From: an uncultured Acidimicrobiales bacterium
GTDB taxonomy: Bacteria > Actinomycetota > Acidimicrobiia > Acidimicrobiales > UBA10347
Assembly: GCA_937941245.1 (NCBI GenBank)
Contig: CALDYC010000067.1
Location: 1-64,000 of the forward strand
DNA length: 64,000 nt
Direction: 5' to 3'
The first letter of the stretch is position 1. Each line of letters starts with the position of its first letter. Shown piece by piece: positions 20,540-29,488 of this stretch. The notes under the pieces were generated by a model. The model did no database searches and was not told where the DNA came from. It saw only the letters and a program-made list of their open reading frames with translations. A program made the translations under genes and the position numbers.

Positions 20540-21370
20540 TCAGACGATTTCGATGTCCTCAAGTCCGTCCTCGGCGGTCGGGAACGCCATTGCCAGACCA
20601 TCGAGAGTGTCGACTGCAATGCGTGATACCAAAAGGTTTCGGAACCACTTGCGGTCAGCTGGTACGACGTACCACGGAGCGTTGTCGGTGCTGGTCTCCT
20701 CGAGCATGGTCGTGAACGCCTGCTGGTAGCTGTCCCAGTGTTCGCGCTCGGCAAGGTCGCCGGTCGAGAATTTCCAGTTCTTCTCGCTGTCATCGAGGCG
20801 AGCCTGGAAGCGTTCCCGTTGTTCATCCTTCGAAATGTGTAAGAACAGTTTGACGATGGTGGTGCCTTCGTCTGAAAGCATGTTCTCAAACTCGCGGATG
20901 TGGCGATAGCGGCGTTGCCACTGGTCCGCGGGCACATAGTTGTGGACCCGCACGACCAGCACGTCCTCGTAGTGGCTGCGATTGAAGATCACCATCTCGC
21001 CAGTTGACGGTGCATGAGCATGAACCCGCCAGAGATAGTCATGGGCCAGCTCAACCGGGTTTGGTTTCTTGAACGAAGCCACTCGCACCCCCTGCGGGTT
21101 CACGCCGTCGAAAACATGCCGGATAGTGCCGTCCTTACCGGCAGCGTCGGTTGCCTGGAGCACGACAAGCACCTTGTGACGGTCTTCGGCCCACAGCAGT
21201 TCCTGAGCTGCTTCGAGCCGTTGGTTCAAGGTCGCCGTGGCTTCGCGGCCGACCGACTTGTTGAGACCCTCGTTCTCGTCCGTTTTCCAGGTCGATAGAT
21301 CAACCGCGTCGCCGGGCCGAACCCGATAGCGGTCGGTGTCGAAAGTGAAAGCATGTTCGATCGAAGCCAT
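20540..21370 (-). CDS. ppk2: Polyphosphate:nucleotide phosphotransferase (PPK2 family)
   Basis: Transfers phosphate between polyphosphate and nucleotides. The 276-residue protein shows the Walker A-like TDAAGKDGTIRHVFDGVNPQG, the following VASFKKPNPVELAHDYLWR, the Walker B-like EMVIFNRSHYEDVLVVRVH, and LHISKDEQRERFQARLDD. The pattern matches the subgroup often named TIGR03709 (class III-like) better than class I. ATG 21370 gives the normal N-terminus; longer in-frame sequence is unlikely. It converges on the ATP synthase operon and could link polyphosphate to the nucleotide pool, but that is inference. Confidence 0.93.
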   Translation of the reverse strand: MASIEHAFTFDTDRYRVRPGDAVDLSTWKTDENEGLNKSVGREATATLNQRLEAAQELLWAEDRHKVLVVLQATDAAGKDGTIRHVFDGVNPQGVRVASFKKPNPVELAHDYLWRVHAHAPSTGEMVIFNRSHYEDVLVVRVHNYVPADQWQRRYRHIREFENMLSDEGTTIVKLFLHISKDEQRERFQARLDDSEKNWKFSTGDLAEREHWDSYQQAFTTMLEETSTDNAPWYVVPADRKWFRNLLVSRIAVDTLDGLAMAFPTAEDGLEDIEIV

Positions 21371-21466
21371 GCATGCAGTCTCGCACCGATGGGTTCGCAC
21401 AGCGACCACAAAGCGGTTCACGCATATCTGTGGAGATCTTGACCCGTTCTTGTGTGCCAGCTCACC

Positions 21467-21472
21467 TACGAT
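21467..21472 (+). promoter_or_regulatory. TANNNT -10 box (TACGAT), leaderless
   Basis: TACGAT ends seven bases before ATG 21480, so transcription would begin at or very near the start codon. The short AAGGA at 21474-21478 is too close to the ATG to work as a normal Shine-Dalgarno. Confidence 0.6.
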
Positions 21473-21479
21473 CAAGGAC

Positions 21480-22838
21480 ATGTCCACAGGAGTACGCGAC
21501 TCGGTCGCGGCCGGGTCGCTCTACCCCGAAGACTCGTCGGTTCTTCGTAGCGAGATCGACAATGCGATCAACTCAGCCGACGCCGACTTCGTCGGCCCAA
21601 AGGTGTTGGTACTTCCAAGTTGTGGACTGAGCGCTGCAGCCGATGTCGCCGCAACCGGACTGGTCATGCTCGAGAGTGAACGTGGGGTGATCGAACGTGT
21701 CATCGTCGTCGGGGATCACAGTCCCGGCGTAGGCGAACGGCCGTTCTCGGGCATTGCCATGCCGCAAGCGATCGCGTTTCGAACCCCTCTTGGTGACCTG
21801 CTCGTCGACCGTGAGTCGATCGATTCCGCTGCATCGCACCCATCGGTTCACGTGTCTGACCGTCCGTTTCGCAACGACACCTCGATCGAAGTGCACCTGC
21901 CCCCGATTCAGCGACTGCTCGGTTCGGTGCGCGTGGTGCCCGTGCTCGTTGGCGACGTTGCGGTTACTGATTTGGTTGACGTCTTCGAACATCTGTGGGG
22001 TGACCGCAGCACGCTGATTATCGTCACAACTTCGTTCGGACACGGGACCGACATCGATCAAGCTGCAGCGCAGGGTGAACGAGCTCGCGATGTGCTCGAA
22101 AAGAATGACCGCAGTGCGCTTGAGCAGTCCTCAGCTAGCTCCCGGCTGTCTCTTGCCGCGCTGGGAGCAGTCATTGCCCGGCGGTCGATGGGGCTGCTTG
22201 AACTAGCTTCCGACACGGTTAGCGACCCATTTACCGGAACCGGAGCGCTCGATGTGGGTGCCTTCGCTGCCTGGGAGTCGACCGGTATTGACCTCGATGA
22301 AGCGGATCGAGAGCATCTGCGAGCGCTCGTCGGGCAAACGGTTGCGTTGACGGTGTTGGGTGGACGGGTTAGCGGTGCCGACCTGGCACGGGTGCCGCCG
22401 GCGCTTACCGCTCGCCGAGCGACTGTCGTCACTCTCCGTCACGCAGGCAAAGTGCGGGGTTCGGCTGGAACGATCGAAGCCGATCGCTCGTTTGCTGGTT
22501 CGGTCGTGCGAAACGCTGCGGCTGCGTGTGCTGATCCACGACTGCCATCGATTCAACCCGCAGAGCTGTCAGACCTCCGGGCTACCGTCACGGTAATCTC
22601 GCCGATTGAGCGGATCTTCCCGCATTCGTGGGATGACCTCATTGCATCGGTGACCCCCAATGTCGATGGGCTACTGGTGACGCAGCCGGGGTCGCGAGCG
22701 GCGCAGCTCCCGGCAATGTGGTCTCGGTTCAGTTCGACGAGTGAGTTCGTGGGTGCAGTGGCTCGCAAGGCCCGCCTCGATAGCGGCTCGAAGGTCTCGC
22801 AAGCCGCGTGGTATCGCTTTCAGTCTGTCGACTACTGA
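21480..22838 (+). CDS. MEMO-AMMECR1 fusion protein with altered active-site motifs
   Basis: The 452-residue protein joins a MEMO-like domain (about 1-250) to an AMMECR1 domain (about 265-452). The MEMO part starts with the family-type REPAVAGxFYP equivalent (RDSVAAGSLYPEDSSVL). The canonical PHAGY is PSCGL (residues 46-50) and the canonical EHSxEVQLP is DTSIEVHLP (133-141), so two metal-ligand histidines of MEMO dioxygenases are lost. The AMMECR1 hallmark LRGCIG reads VRGSAG, though the surrounding SVVRNAAAACADPRLPSIQP and TVTVISPIE are typical. AMMECR1 and MEMO often occur with a radical SAM protein; none is present here. Function unknown. Confidence 0.82.
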   Translation: MSTGVRDSVAAGSLYPEDSSVLRSEIDNAINSADADFVGPKVLVLPSCGLSAAADVAATGLVMLESERGVIERVIVVGDHSPGVGERPFSGIAMPQAIAFRTPLGDLLVDRESIDSAASHPSVHVSDRPFRNDTSIEVHLPPIQRLLGSVRVVPVLVGDVAVTDLVDVFEHLWGDRSTLIIVTTSFGHGTDIDQAAAQGERARDVLEKNDRSALEQSSASSRLSLAALGAVIARRSMGLLELASDTVSDPFTGTGALDVGAFAAWESTGIDLDEADREHLRALVGQTVALTVLGGRVSGADLARVPPALTARRATVVTLRHAGKVRGSAGTIEADRSFAGSVVRNAAAACADPRLPSIQPAELSDLRATVTVISPIERIFPHSWDDLIASVTPNVDGLLVTQPGSRAAQLPAMWSRFSSTSEFVGAVARKARLDSGSKVSQAAWYRFQSVDY

Positions 22839-22848
22839 TTTCAATTCG

Positions 22849-24681
22849 TTGAATCGAGTAGCTCTGATCGCGATAGCGGCGGTGCTGTGTGTCGTGGCTG
22901 GCTGCACCGTCGACCCCGTACCCGTTGTCACGGATCGAGTCTCAACCGAGACGGCCTCTGTAACGGTTACCCCGGCGCGCCCCGAGCGCTCCGGCGCCAC
23001 GCAGTCCGGCGGGGTGCCAGGGACCGAGTCTGCAACGGATGAGCCGCTCGAGTCTCCGGTGCCGACGCGTTCGTCCACCGACCCTTTGGCGTCGGACTCT
23101 GCGCCAGCGAACACGGGTACGGATCGTGGCGATGCCAGCACGGTTCCTGAGCCCGAGCTGACCTCTGAGCCCGAGTCGGCCCCTGAGCCCACGCCGATAC
23201 CAACGGCCACGGCGATACAAGCGGCCACGCCGGCCCCTGAACCCACGCCGGCACCCACAGCCATGCCGCTCACCGGGGCAGATGCAATAGCCAACGCACT
23301 GCCGTTCGCTTCGCTCCAAGACATGCCGTGCCCCGAGGGTGCGCGAGCCGCAGACGTTCGCTGCAGCAGCGCAACGTTGCCCGTGCATCCGTTGAACCCC
23401 GGCGACGGCGAAACCGTCGAACTTGTCGTGGCTTACGTCGACAACGGCGATCCACATGGTGTTGGTCCGGTCTTCTTTTTGCAAGGGGGACCTGGTGTCG
23501 GAAGCGTGTCCGGGGCTGCACGCTTTGTCGGGGCATCGTACGATTTGGTGTTCATCGACCAGCGCGGCACTGGGGCATCGACACCGCGGCTTGACTGCGA
23601 TGAGGTCGATGCGCTGTGGGCAGACGATCTTGGCGGTCTTGTCGATGAGGCTCAGGTTCTCGCCGGATTCGAGGCCTGTGCTGATCGGCTTCGAGGCGAA
23701 CGCGTAGACCTGAATGCATTTCATACCGACAACGCCGCCTTTGATGTTGCGTTGATCCGTCAGCTGCTCGGGATCGAAGACTGGTCTATCTGGGGTATCA
23801 GTTACGGAACCCGCTTAGGTCTCACGATCTTGCGTGACCATGCTGACGGATTGCGAGCAGCAATTCTCGATTCGGTCTTGCCGTTCGAGGTCGACTTCTT
23901 TGGATCGATTCCGCGCAACGGTCTGCGTTCGATCGAAGCGCTGAGCGCAGCCTGTGCCGCGGATACGTGCGCAACCGACCATGGCGACTTTCTTGACCAG
24001 CTGGGTGAAGCTGCGCGTCGGCTCGATGCTGATCCGCTCACTGTCAGTGCCAACCGGTCGGTTACCGGAGAACCCTTCGACGTGGTCGTCGATGGTGCTG
24101 AGCTACTCGACTTGACGTTCGCGCAGCTCTACAGCACTTCGCGGTTGCGTCAGCTGCCACGACAGGTCGCTCGTTTCGAGTTCGGTGGCATCGAGGAGAT
24201 GGTCACCGCCCATGTATCGAGACGCGATCCGCAGTCTTTCGACCTTTCGTCGGCCTTGTACTACACGACGTGGTGTCGCGAAGAGGTGCCGTTCTACGAC
24301 GAAACCTTCGACGACCAGGCTGTTGCACGTGGCGTCGAGCTGTTTGGTGCCGCGTTCGACGAAGCGCTCTCGGCCGACGGTGTCGACGACGTGTGCGCTG
24401 CGTTCGGCGTAGACGTCGGCCCATCGATCAATGATCGACCAATCACGAGCCAGGTGCCGACCGTCGTGTTTGCGGGAGCGTTCGATCCGGTGACGCCTCC
24501 CGAGTGGAGCAAACAGGTCGCCGACCAACTCGCGGAGACGACCTATGTCGAGTTCGCTGACCACGGCCACGGAATGACCAGTCGCTGCGCCGGGGAGATT
24601 CAACTCGAATTCTTGAAGAATCCGACCGCAGCGTTGGACCTGGCTTGTGTAATCGAGGTCGGTCCCCCCGATTTCGATTGA
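22849..24681 (+). CDS. Secreted lipoprotein alpha/beta hydrolase (TAP/prolyl aminopeptidase-like)
   Basis: Starting at TTG 22849 the protein has a lipoprotein signal: NRV, a hydrophobic core, then CVVAGC with the lipid-bearing Cys at residue 19. About 130 residues of Pro/Thr/Glu/Ser-rich linker (PEPTPIPTATA-like) follow, then an alpha/beta hydrolase with oxyanion loop LQGGPGVGS, DQRGTGAS, nucleophile motif GISYGTR, Asp in AGAFDPVTPPEW and His in DHGHGMTSRCA. This matches the tripeptidyl aminopeptidase family with a TAP-like C-terminal part. No ATG or GTG would keep the signal. It probably trims peptides outside the membrane. The gene begins ten bases after the MEMO-AMMECR1 stop, so both may share a transcript. 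Confidence 0.88.
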   Translation: MNRVALIAIAAVLCVVAGCTVDPVPVVTDRVSTETASVTVTPARPERSGATQSGGVPGTESATDEPLESPVPTRSSTDPLASDSAPANTGTDRGDASTVPEPELTSEPESAPEPTPIPTATAIQAATPAPEPTPAPTAMPLTGADAIANALPFASLQDMPCPEGARAADVRCSSATLPVHPLNPGDGETVELVVAYVDNGDPHGVGPVFFLQGGPGVGSVSGAARFVGASYDLVFIDQRGTGASTPRLDCDEVDALWADDLGGLVDEAQVLAGFEACADRLRGERVDLNAFHTDNAAFDVALIRQLLGIEDWSIWGISYGTRLGLTILRDHADGLRAAILDSVLPFEVDFFGSIPRNGLRSIEALSAACAADTCATDHGDFLDQLGEAARRLDADPLTVSANRSVTGEPFDVVVDGAELLDLTFAQLYSTSRLRQLPRQVARFEFGGIEEMVTAHVSRRDPQSFDLSSALYYTTWCREEVPFYDETFDDQAVARGVELFGAAFDEALSADGVDDVCAAFGVDVGPSINDRPITSQVPTVVFAGAFDPVTPPEWSKQVADQLAETTYVEFADHGHGMTSRCAGEIQLEFLKNPTAALDLACVIEVGPPDFD

Positions 24682-24682
24682 A

Positions 24683-24716
24683 GCCGGCCCGACGCCATTT
24701 AGGCAGCCGGGTTGGC
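24683..24716. terminator. Hairpin between convergent peptidase and glpX genes
   Basis: GCCGGCCCG (24683-24691) pairs with CGGGTTGGC (24708-24716), nine pairs with two G-U wobbles, with an inner GCC/GGC. It sits between two convergent stops and could end both transcripts. Confidence 0.4.
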
Positions 24717-24734
24717 CTAGAAATGCCGGTAGGC

Positions 24735-25721
24735 CTAGGAATAGTCGATCTGTGAGAAGTCGCTCAGTTTGTCGAGCTGATGAAAGGCATTGATCTGGCG
24801 CACCGTTCCGGAACGTGACCGCATGACCAACGACTGGGTGGTCGCTCCGCCGGCCTCGAAGTGCACGCCCTTAAGCAGGTCGCCGTCGGTGATACCGGTC
24901 GCGGCAAAGAATGAGTTGTCGCCGGCAACCAGGTCATTGGTCGTGAGTTTGCGGTCCAGGTCGTAGCCCAGCCGTTCAGCTTCTGCTCGCTCGTCGTCGT
25001 TGCGAGCCCAGACCTTGCCTTGGATCTCGCCGCCCATGCACTTCATCGCTGCAGCGGAGATCACACCCTCGGGAGTACCGCCGATACCGAACAACACGTC
25101 GGCACCGGTGTCGGGCCATGCCGTCGACAATGCACCGGCAACGTCGCCGTCGGCAATCAGACGGATACGAGCTCCTTGAGCACGGATTTCGGCAATCAAC
25201 TCGGTGTGGCGAGGACGATCGAGTACCACAGCCGTCAGGTCTCGCACTCGCTCACCCTTGGCCTCGGCAATATGGTGCAGGTTGTCGCGAACCGATGCGT
25301 CGATGTCGATCACTTCAGCACACCTCGGGCCAACAGCGATCTTTTGCATGTACACGAACGGGCCCGGATCAAACATCGTGCCTGCGTCAGAGACCGCCAG
25401 AACCGACAACGCGTTGCCGCGGCCGTATGCAGTCAGGGTGGTGCCTTCGACGGGGTCAACGGCAACGTCGACTGTCGGACCCGTGCCGTCGCCAAGCTGC
25501 TCGCCGTTGTAGAGCATGGGAGCTTCGTCCTTTTCGCCCTCGCCGATGATGACAGTGCCGGCCATCGAGACGCTCGAGAGCATGTGGCGCATGGCTTCTA
25601 CCGCAGCGCCATCGGCGCCTTCCTTGTCTCCGCGGCCCATCCAGCGGCTTGCGGCGAGCGATCCAGCCTCGGTAACTCGAACCAGTTCAAGAGCGATGTT
25701 GCGATCAGGAGTCTCGTTCAT
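24735..25721 (-). CDS. glpX: Class II fructose-1,6-bisphosphatase
   Basis: Hydrolyses fructose 1,6-bisphosphate in gluconeogenesis. The 328-residue protein shows the GlpX signatures [31 protein letters not shown], the [20 protein letters not shown] loop and TGITDGDLL. The likely start is ATG 25721 ([13 protein letters not shown]), with AAGG nine bases upstream. An ATG at 25751 lies four bases after a TAGGGT box and is an alternative leaderless start adding ten residues. Confidence 0.95.
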   Translation of the reverse strand: MNETPDRNIALELVRVTEAGSLAASRWMGRGDKEGADGAAVEAMRHMLSSVSMAGTVIIGEGEKDEAPMLYNGEQLGDGTGPTVDVAVDPVEGTTLTAYGRGNALSVLAVSDAGTMFDPGPFVYMQKIAVGPRCAEVIDIDASVRDNLHHIAEAKGERVRDLTAVVLDRPRHTELIAEIRAQGARIRLIADGDVAGALSTAWPDTGADVLFGIGGTPEGVISAAAMKCMGGEIQGKVWARNDDERAEAERLGYDLDRKLTTNDLVAGDNSFFAATGITDGDLLKGVHFEAGGATTQSLVMRSRSGTVRQINAFHQLDKLSDFSQIDYS

Positions 25722-25857
25722 TGTCGCTGCCTTGTGTCTGGAATCGAACATTTGGACCCTATCTCGGGGGTGCACAGGGTCTGGCGCGGCGGCCGGAGCC
25801 CCCGTGGTGTCCGAGAAGAATGTTGCCGTGGCCGGTTCAGGTCGTCATGATGGCCCG

Positions 25858-26694
25858 GTGAATACACACGCCGACTCAAGTCCCGAAACCGACGTTGTCT
25901 GGTGTTTCCAGTGCGGAAGCGAGTACGACCTCGATGTTGAGACATGCAAGGAATGCGGTGTTCCAACAACCGACGTGGCGCCAACGACCGCTGATGATGT
26001 CGGAGACGCTGGCGACGACCAGATGGCCTATGAACTTCACGAGTGGACAGGTCAGGGCCGATCGCTTCTCGACGGCATGCTCTCGAGGCTCAACGTCGAG
26101 CATGCCTGGCAGGGAGCCACGCTCATCGTCCGAGAAGCCGACGAAGAGGCCGTCGATGCCTCGATAGCGGAGATCGAAGTCGTGGCCATGCCCACGCTCG
26201 ACCCCGCAGAACCGACCATCGTCTACGAGCTCGATGAACTTGACGACCAGCAGCACGGCCGGCTGCTGCGCCGGCTGGGCGACGGCGGACTCAACCATGC
26301 CTTCGACGGCAACGGCGACCTGTTCGTCTACGAAAGAGACGAAGCCAAGGTCGATGAGATCTTCTCGGGACTCGAACAGGCCGACCTCAGTGAACGTGAG
26401 TTCGGCGAAGGCATCAGTGAGGACCCACTGTCTGTCATCACGGACATGTTCGTAGCGCTCACTCGGCTCCGCAAGCGCCCCAACGAAGGCAAATCTGTCG
26501 TCAACGTCGTCGAAACGGCTCAGCTCATCGAACAAATGCGCCTTCCCTATGGCATGGGCGTCGACGTGTGGTCTTCGGTCGTCGATCAATCGGCTGATCT
26601 GAGCGATCTACTCACGAGCGATGAGGTCGTAGGCAACGACGAGGTCGAAGAAAAGGCAGCAGCATTGCATGGGCTGCTTCGACGACTGGTCTAG
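25858..26694 (+). CDS. Zinc-ribbon protein with a duplicated alpha/beta domain, function unknown
   Basis: From GTG 25858 (start uncertain; GTGs at 25807 and 25828 are in frame) the 278-residue protein begins with a CxxC...CxxC zinc ribbon (VWCFQCGSEYDLDVETCKECG). Two copies of a roughly 65-residue unit follow: YELHEWTGQGRSLLDGML...VEHAWQG..LIVREADEEAVDAS and YELDELDDQQHGRLLRRL...LNHAFDG..LFVYERDEAKVDEI. A helical C-terminal domain ends in HGLLRRLV. The duplicated unit resembles DUF2007-type putative signal transducers. Divergent from glpX. Confidence 0.78.
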   Translation: MNTHADSSPETDVVWCFQCGSEYDLDVETCKECGVPTTDVAPTTADDVGDAGDDQMAYELHEWTGQGRSLLDGMLSRLNVEHAWQGATLIVREADEEAVDASIAEIEVVAMPTLDPAEPTIVYELDELDDQQHGRLLRRLGDGGLNHAFDGNGDLFVYERDEAKVDEIFSGLEQADLSEREFGEGISEDPLSVITDMFVALTRLRKRPNEGKSVVNVVETAQLIEQMRLPYGMGVDVWSSVVDQSADLSDLLTSDEVVGNDEVEEKAAALHGLLRRLV

Positions 26695-26766
26695 CTGTGG
26701 CAAACCGGCGACCACGCGCAAAATGCGGCCGTCGCCGTCAGCCACGTGTCCTTGCCCGCCGACCCG

Positions 26767-26772
26767 TAACCT
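26767..26772 (+). promoter_or_regulatory. TANNNT -10 box (TAACCT), leaderless
   Basis: TAACCT ends six bases before GTG 26779 with no Shine-Dalgarno in between. It would drive the three-gene unit 26779-30051. Confidence 0.6.
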
Positions 26773-26778
26773 TGCGCG

Positions 26779-27492
26779 GTGCTTCTGGCTGAACTTGAGG
26801 TCTTCCACTCGCGCCCCATCGCGCCCACCCGTCGGGTGGCGTTGGGTCGGGCGATCCTGCCGACCGATGACCCGCCAGGGTTCGGTGGGCTCCTGCTGGC
26901 AGCGGTTGTCGCCAGATATAGCCAAATGATTGACCCGGAACTTGTGGAAGAACTCGAGGTCCTGAGCTACCAGGTCGAGCAGGGACAGCGCATTCCGCAG
27001 CCGCGCCTGCGGCACCGCCTGCAGCAGGACCGGGTAGGTCTCAGCCGGTCGGTGCACACGCTTGAACGGCTCCCAAACAACAAGCTCCACGTCCGCTACG
27101 AGCCCGAGCACCAAGCGCCTGCTCAGTTCGTGCTTGCGGCGGTCTATGTCGCCGGCACGGTTCCCGATGCACACCGTTCGGCAGTCATGTCCTGTATTCG
27201 TCGGGCGATCGGATGGCAGGGCGACACCGAAACCAGCGATCTGTTGCTTCGACACCTAAGCAGCTCGTTCGAGCGCTACGCCTTGTCGTCGTCATCGCTC
27301 GCCGACCCGGTCGCGTGGGCACTCGAAGTTCTCGGGCTTGATCCTGAGGGCGACGTTCCTGATAGTGCAGAGCTGCGAAGTGCCTATCGATCCTTGCTTC
27401 GTCAAGCGCATCCCGATATCGGTGGCGAAGCTGACGATGCAGCCGACAGAATCGCCGAGCTGACCGAGGCCCGGCGCATTCTGATGGACTGA
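26779..27492 (+). CDS. Protein with C-terminal J-domain-like segment
   Basis: The 237-residue protein ends with a J-domain-like helical hairpin: SAELRSAYRSLLRQAHPDIGG with the HPD tripeptide, then RIAELTEARRILMD. The first 160 residues are mostly helical and not recognised (GRAILPTDDPPGFGGLLLA; ELEVLSYQVEQGQRIPQPRL). A J-domain would recruit DnaK/Hsp70. The C-terminal location and absence of G/F or zinc regions separate it from DnaJ. The hydantoinase gene follows four bases after its stop. Confidence 0.78.
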   Translation: MLLAELEVFHSRPIAPTRRVALGRAILPTDDPPGFGGLLLAAVVARYSQMIDPELVEELEVLSYQVEQGQRIPQPRLRHRLQQDRVGLSRSVHTLERLPNNKLHVRYEPEHQAPAQFVLAAVYVAGTVPDAHRSAVMSCIRRAIGWQGDTETSDLLLRHLSSSFERYALSSSSLADPVAWALEVLGLDPEGDVPDSAELRSAYRSLLRQAHPDIGGEADDAADRIAELTEARRILMD

Positions 27493-27496
27493 ACCG

Positions 27497-29488
27497 GTGG
27501 CGCTGCTGCTTGGTGTCGACGCTGGCGGCACATATACCGATGCCGTGATTGTTGACGATGCGCGTGCGCCCGGACCATCTCAAGTGGTTGCCTGGTCGAA
27601 GTGTGAAACCACGCATGGCGACCTGAACGTCGGCGTGTCCCAGGCGATGCGTCAGGTGATCGAGTCCAGCGGGGTGTCTGGTGCGCAGGTCGACCTTGTT
27701 GCGGTCTCAACCACGCTCGCGACCAACGCCCTTGTGGAAGGCCACGCCCAGCCCGTTGCGTTGGTGAGTGTTGGCTTCTCGTTGGCTGATTTGCAGCGAA
27801 TCGGCCTGGACGAGCACGTGCCTGCACACCTGCAACTCGTGTTCGATGGTGGGCACGACGCACATGGAAATGAACGGTCGGCGCTCGATATCGATGCCAT
27901 CGGTCGCCGTTTCGAGTCGATCGTGGATCAGGTGTCAGCGTGCGCCGTGGTCGCGCAATTCAGCGTCCGTAATCCAGCCCACGAGCGCAAGGTTCGTGAC
28001 GCTCTCGCTGCGGCACACTCGATCCCGGTGACGTGCAGCCACGAGCTCACGGCCCGGCTCGATGGGCCACGCCGAGCGGTGACCTCGGTTCTCAACGCCG
28101 GGCTCATTGGCGTGATCGGTGAGCTGAACTCCGCCGTCCAGCGGTCGATGTCGCACCTGGCAATCGCGGCTCCGCTGATGGTTGTTCGTGGCGATGGCAC
28201 GTTGGTGTCCGCAGCGTTCGCTCGCGATCGGCCGATCGAGACCGTATTGTCGGGCCCTGCAGCAAGTGTGATTGGCGGCCTGCACCTTGCTGCCGAGCCC
28301 ACGTGCCTGGTCATCGATATCGGTGGAACGACGAGCGATCTGGCCGTGGTGCACAATGGTCGACCGAGAATCGCGACCGAAGGTGCGACCGTTGGCGGGC
28401 ATCGCACGATGGTCGAAGCTGTTGACATGGCCACGATCGGGCTCGGCGGGGACAGCGAGGTCAGGGTCGATAGTCGCGCCGACGGCGGGCCGCTGATGAT
28501 CGGCCCCGAGCGAGCGATCGCGGTTGGGCGGCTGGCGGCTCGATGGCCCGACCTGCACGACGTACTCGACCGCCAACTCGCCGCACAGGTCGGCCAGAGA
28601 GGGCACGGCAGGTTCGTAGTGCTCGAACGTGAGGCAGCCACAGACAGCCTTGATCAACGCGAGCGGTCAATGCTCGATGCACTATCCACTGGGCCGGTTG
28701 CTGAATCAGCGGTCGCGTTCAACAGCGCCGACGTCGCAGTGTTGACGCGTCTGCGTTCGCGGGGCCTGGTTCGCGTCGCCACCATGACACCGACCGACGC
28801 AATCGCTCACACACAACACATCGACGGCGTCGATTCCAGCGCGTCTCGCAAGGTTGCGACCCTGTTGGCCCGCCAACAGGGTCCCGACGGATCTGCGGTC
28901 GCTTCGGACTCGAACGAGCTTGCTGAAGCGGTCGTTGAGCAGATGGTCTCGCTCCAAGCGACGTTCATGCTGAAATCGGCGCTGGTCGCGGACGGCGTCA
29001 ACAAGGTCGATGACGACAATCCGCTCTTGCAATCGGCCCTCGCGTCGGCTGGCCCGACGGCCCACGTGTCGATCGAACTTCTCAACCCCGTCATTGCACT
29101 CGGTGCATCGGCGGCTACCTACTTTCCGATGGTTGGGGATCGGATCAAGGCAGATGTGCGGGTACCCGCACATGCAGGTGTCGCCAATGCTGTCGGGGCA
29201 GTGGTTGGCCAAGTCCGGGTCCGAGAAACAGCCGTGGTGACCCAGCCAACTCGAGGGCAGTTCCGGGTGCATCTTGATGATCAACCCGGCTTTGGCACCG
29301 AGGAATGGGCTCGCGACCATGCCCGCATCGTGCTGAGCGAGCGCCTGCGCAGAGCGGCCGACAGAGCCGGAGCGGCGAACCCGGTACTGCACGAATCATG
29401 GGATGTCACCCGCGCCACCATCGATGGGCGAGAGGTATTCGTCGAGGCCACGTTCACCCTCGAGGCAACCGGCAGGCCACGACTGTGA
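27497..29488 (+). CDS. Hydantoinase/oxoprolinase family protein (HyuA-like)
   Basis: ATP-dependent amidohydrolase of the HyuA/5-oxoprolinase A type. The 663-residue protein shows the actin-fold phosphate motifs LLLGVDAGGTYTDAV and CLVIDIGGTTSDLAVV, TTLATNAL, and ETVLSGPAASVIGG. The substrate could be a hydantoin, 5-oxoproline or an N-methylated analogue. HyuB, its usual partner, is not adjacent, so this is an orphan A subunit. Two residue ranges (about 380-440) are divergent and helical. GTG 27497. The stop overlaps the next GTG. Confidence 0.88.
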   Translation: MALLLGVDAGGTYTDAVIVDDARAPGPSQVVAWSKCETTHGDLNVGVSQAMRQVIESSGVSGAQVDLVAVSTTLATNALVEGHAQPVALVSVGFSLADLQRIGLDEHVPAHLQLVFDGGHDAHGNERSALDIDAIGRRFESIVDQVSACAVVAQFSVRNPAHERKVRDALAAAHSIPVTCSHELTARLDGPRRAVTSVLNAGLIGVIGELNSAVQRSMSHLAIAAPLMVVRGDGTLVSAAFARDRPIETVLSGPAASVIGGLHLAAEPTCLVIDIGGTTSDLAVVHNGRPRIATEGATVGGHRTMVEAVDMATIGLGGDSEVRVDSRADGGPLMIGPERAIAVGRLAARWPDLHDVLDRQLAAQVGQRGHGRFVVLEREAATDSLDQRERSMLDALSTGPVAESAVAFNSADVAVLTRLRSRGLVRVATMTPTDAIAHTQHIDGVDSSASRKVATLLARQQGPDGSAVASDSNELAEAVVEQMVSLQATFMLKSALVADGVNKVDDDNPLLQSALASAGPTAHVSIELLNPVIALGASAATYFPMVGDRIKADVRVPAHAGVANAVGAVVGQVRVRETAVVTQPTRGQFRVHLDDQPGFGTEEWARDHARIVLSERLRRAADRAGAANPVLHESWDVTRATIDGREVFVEATFTLEATGRPRL

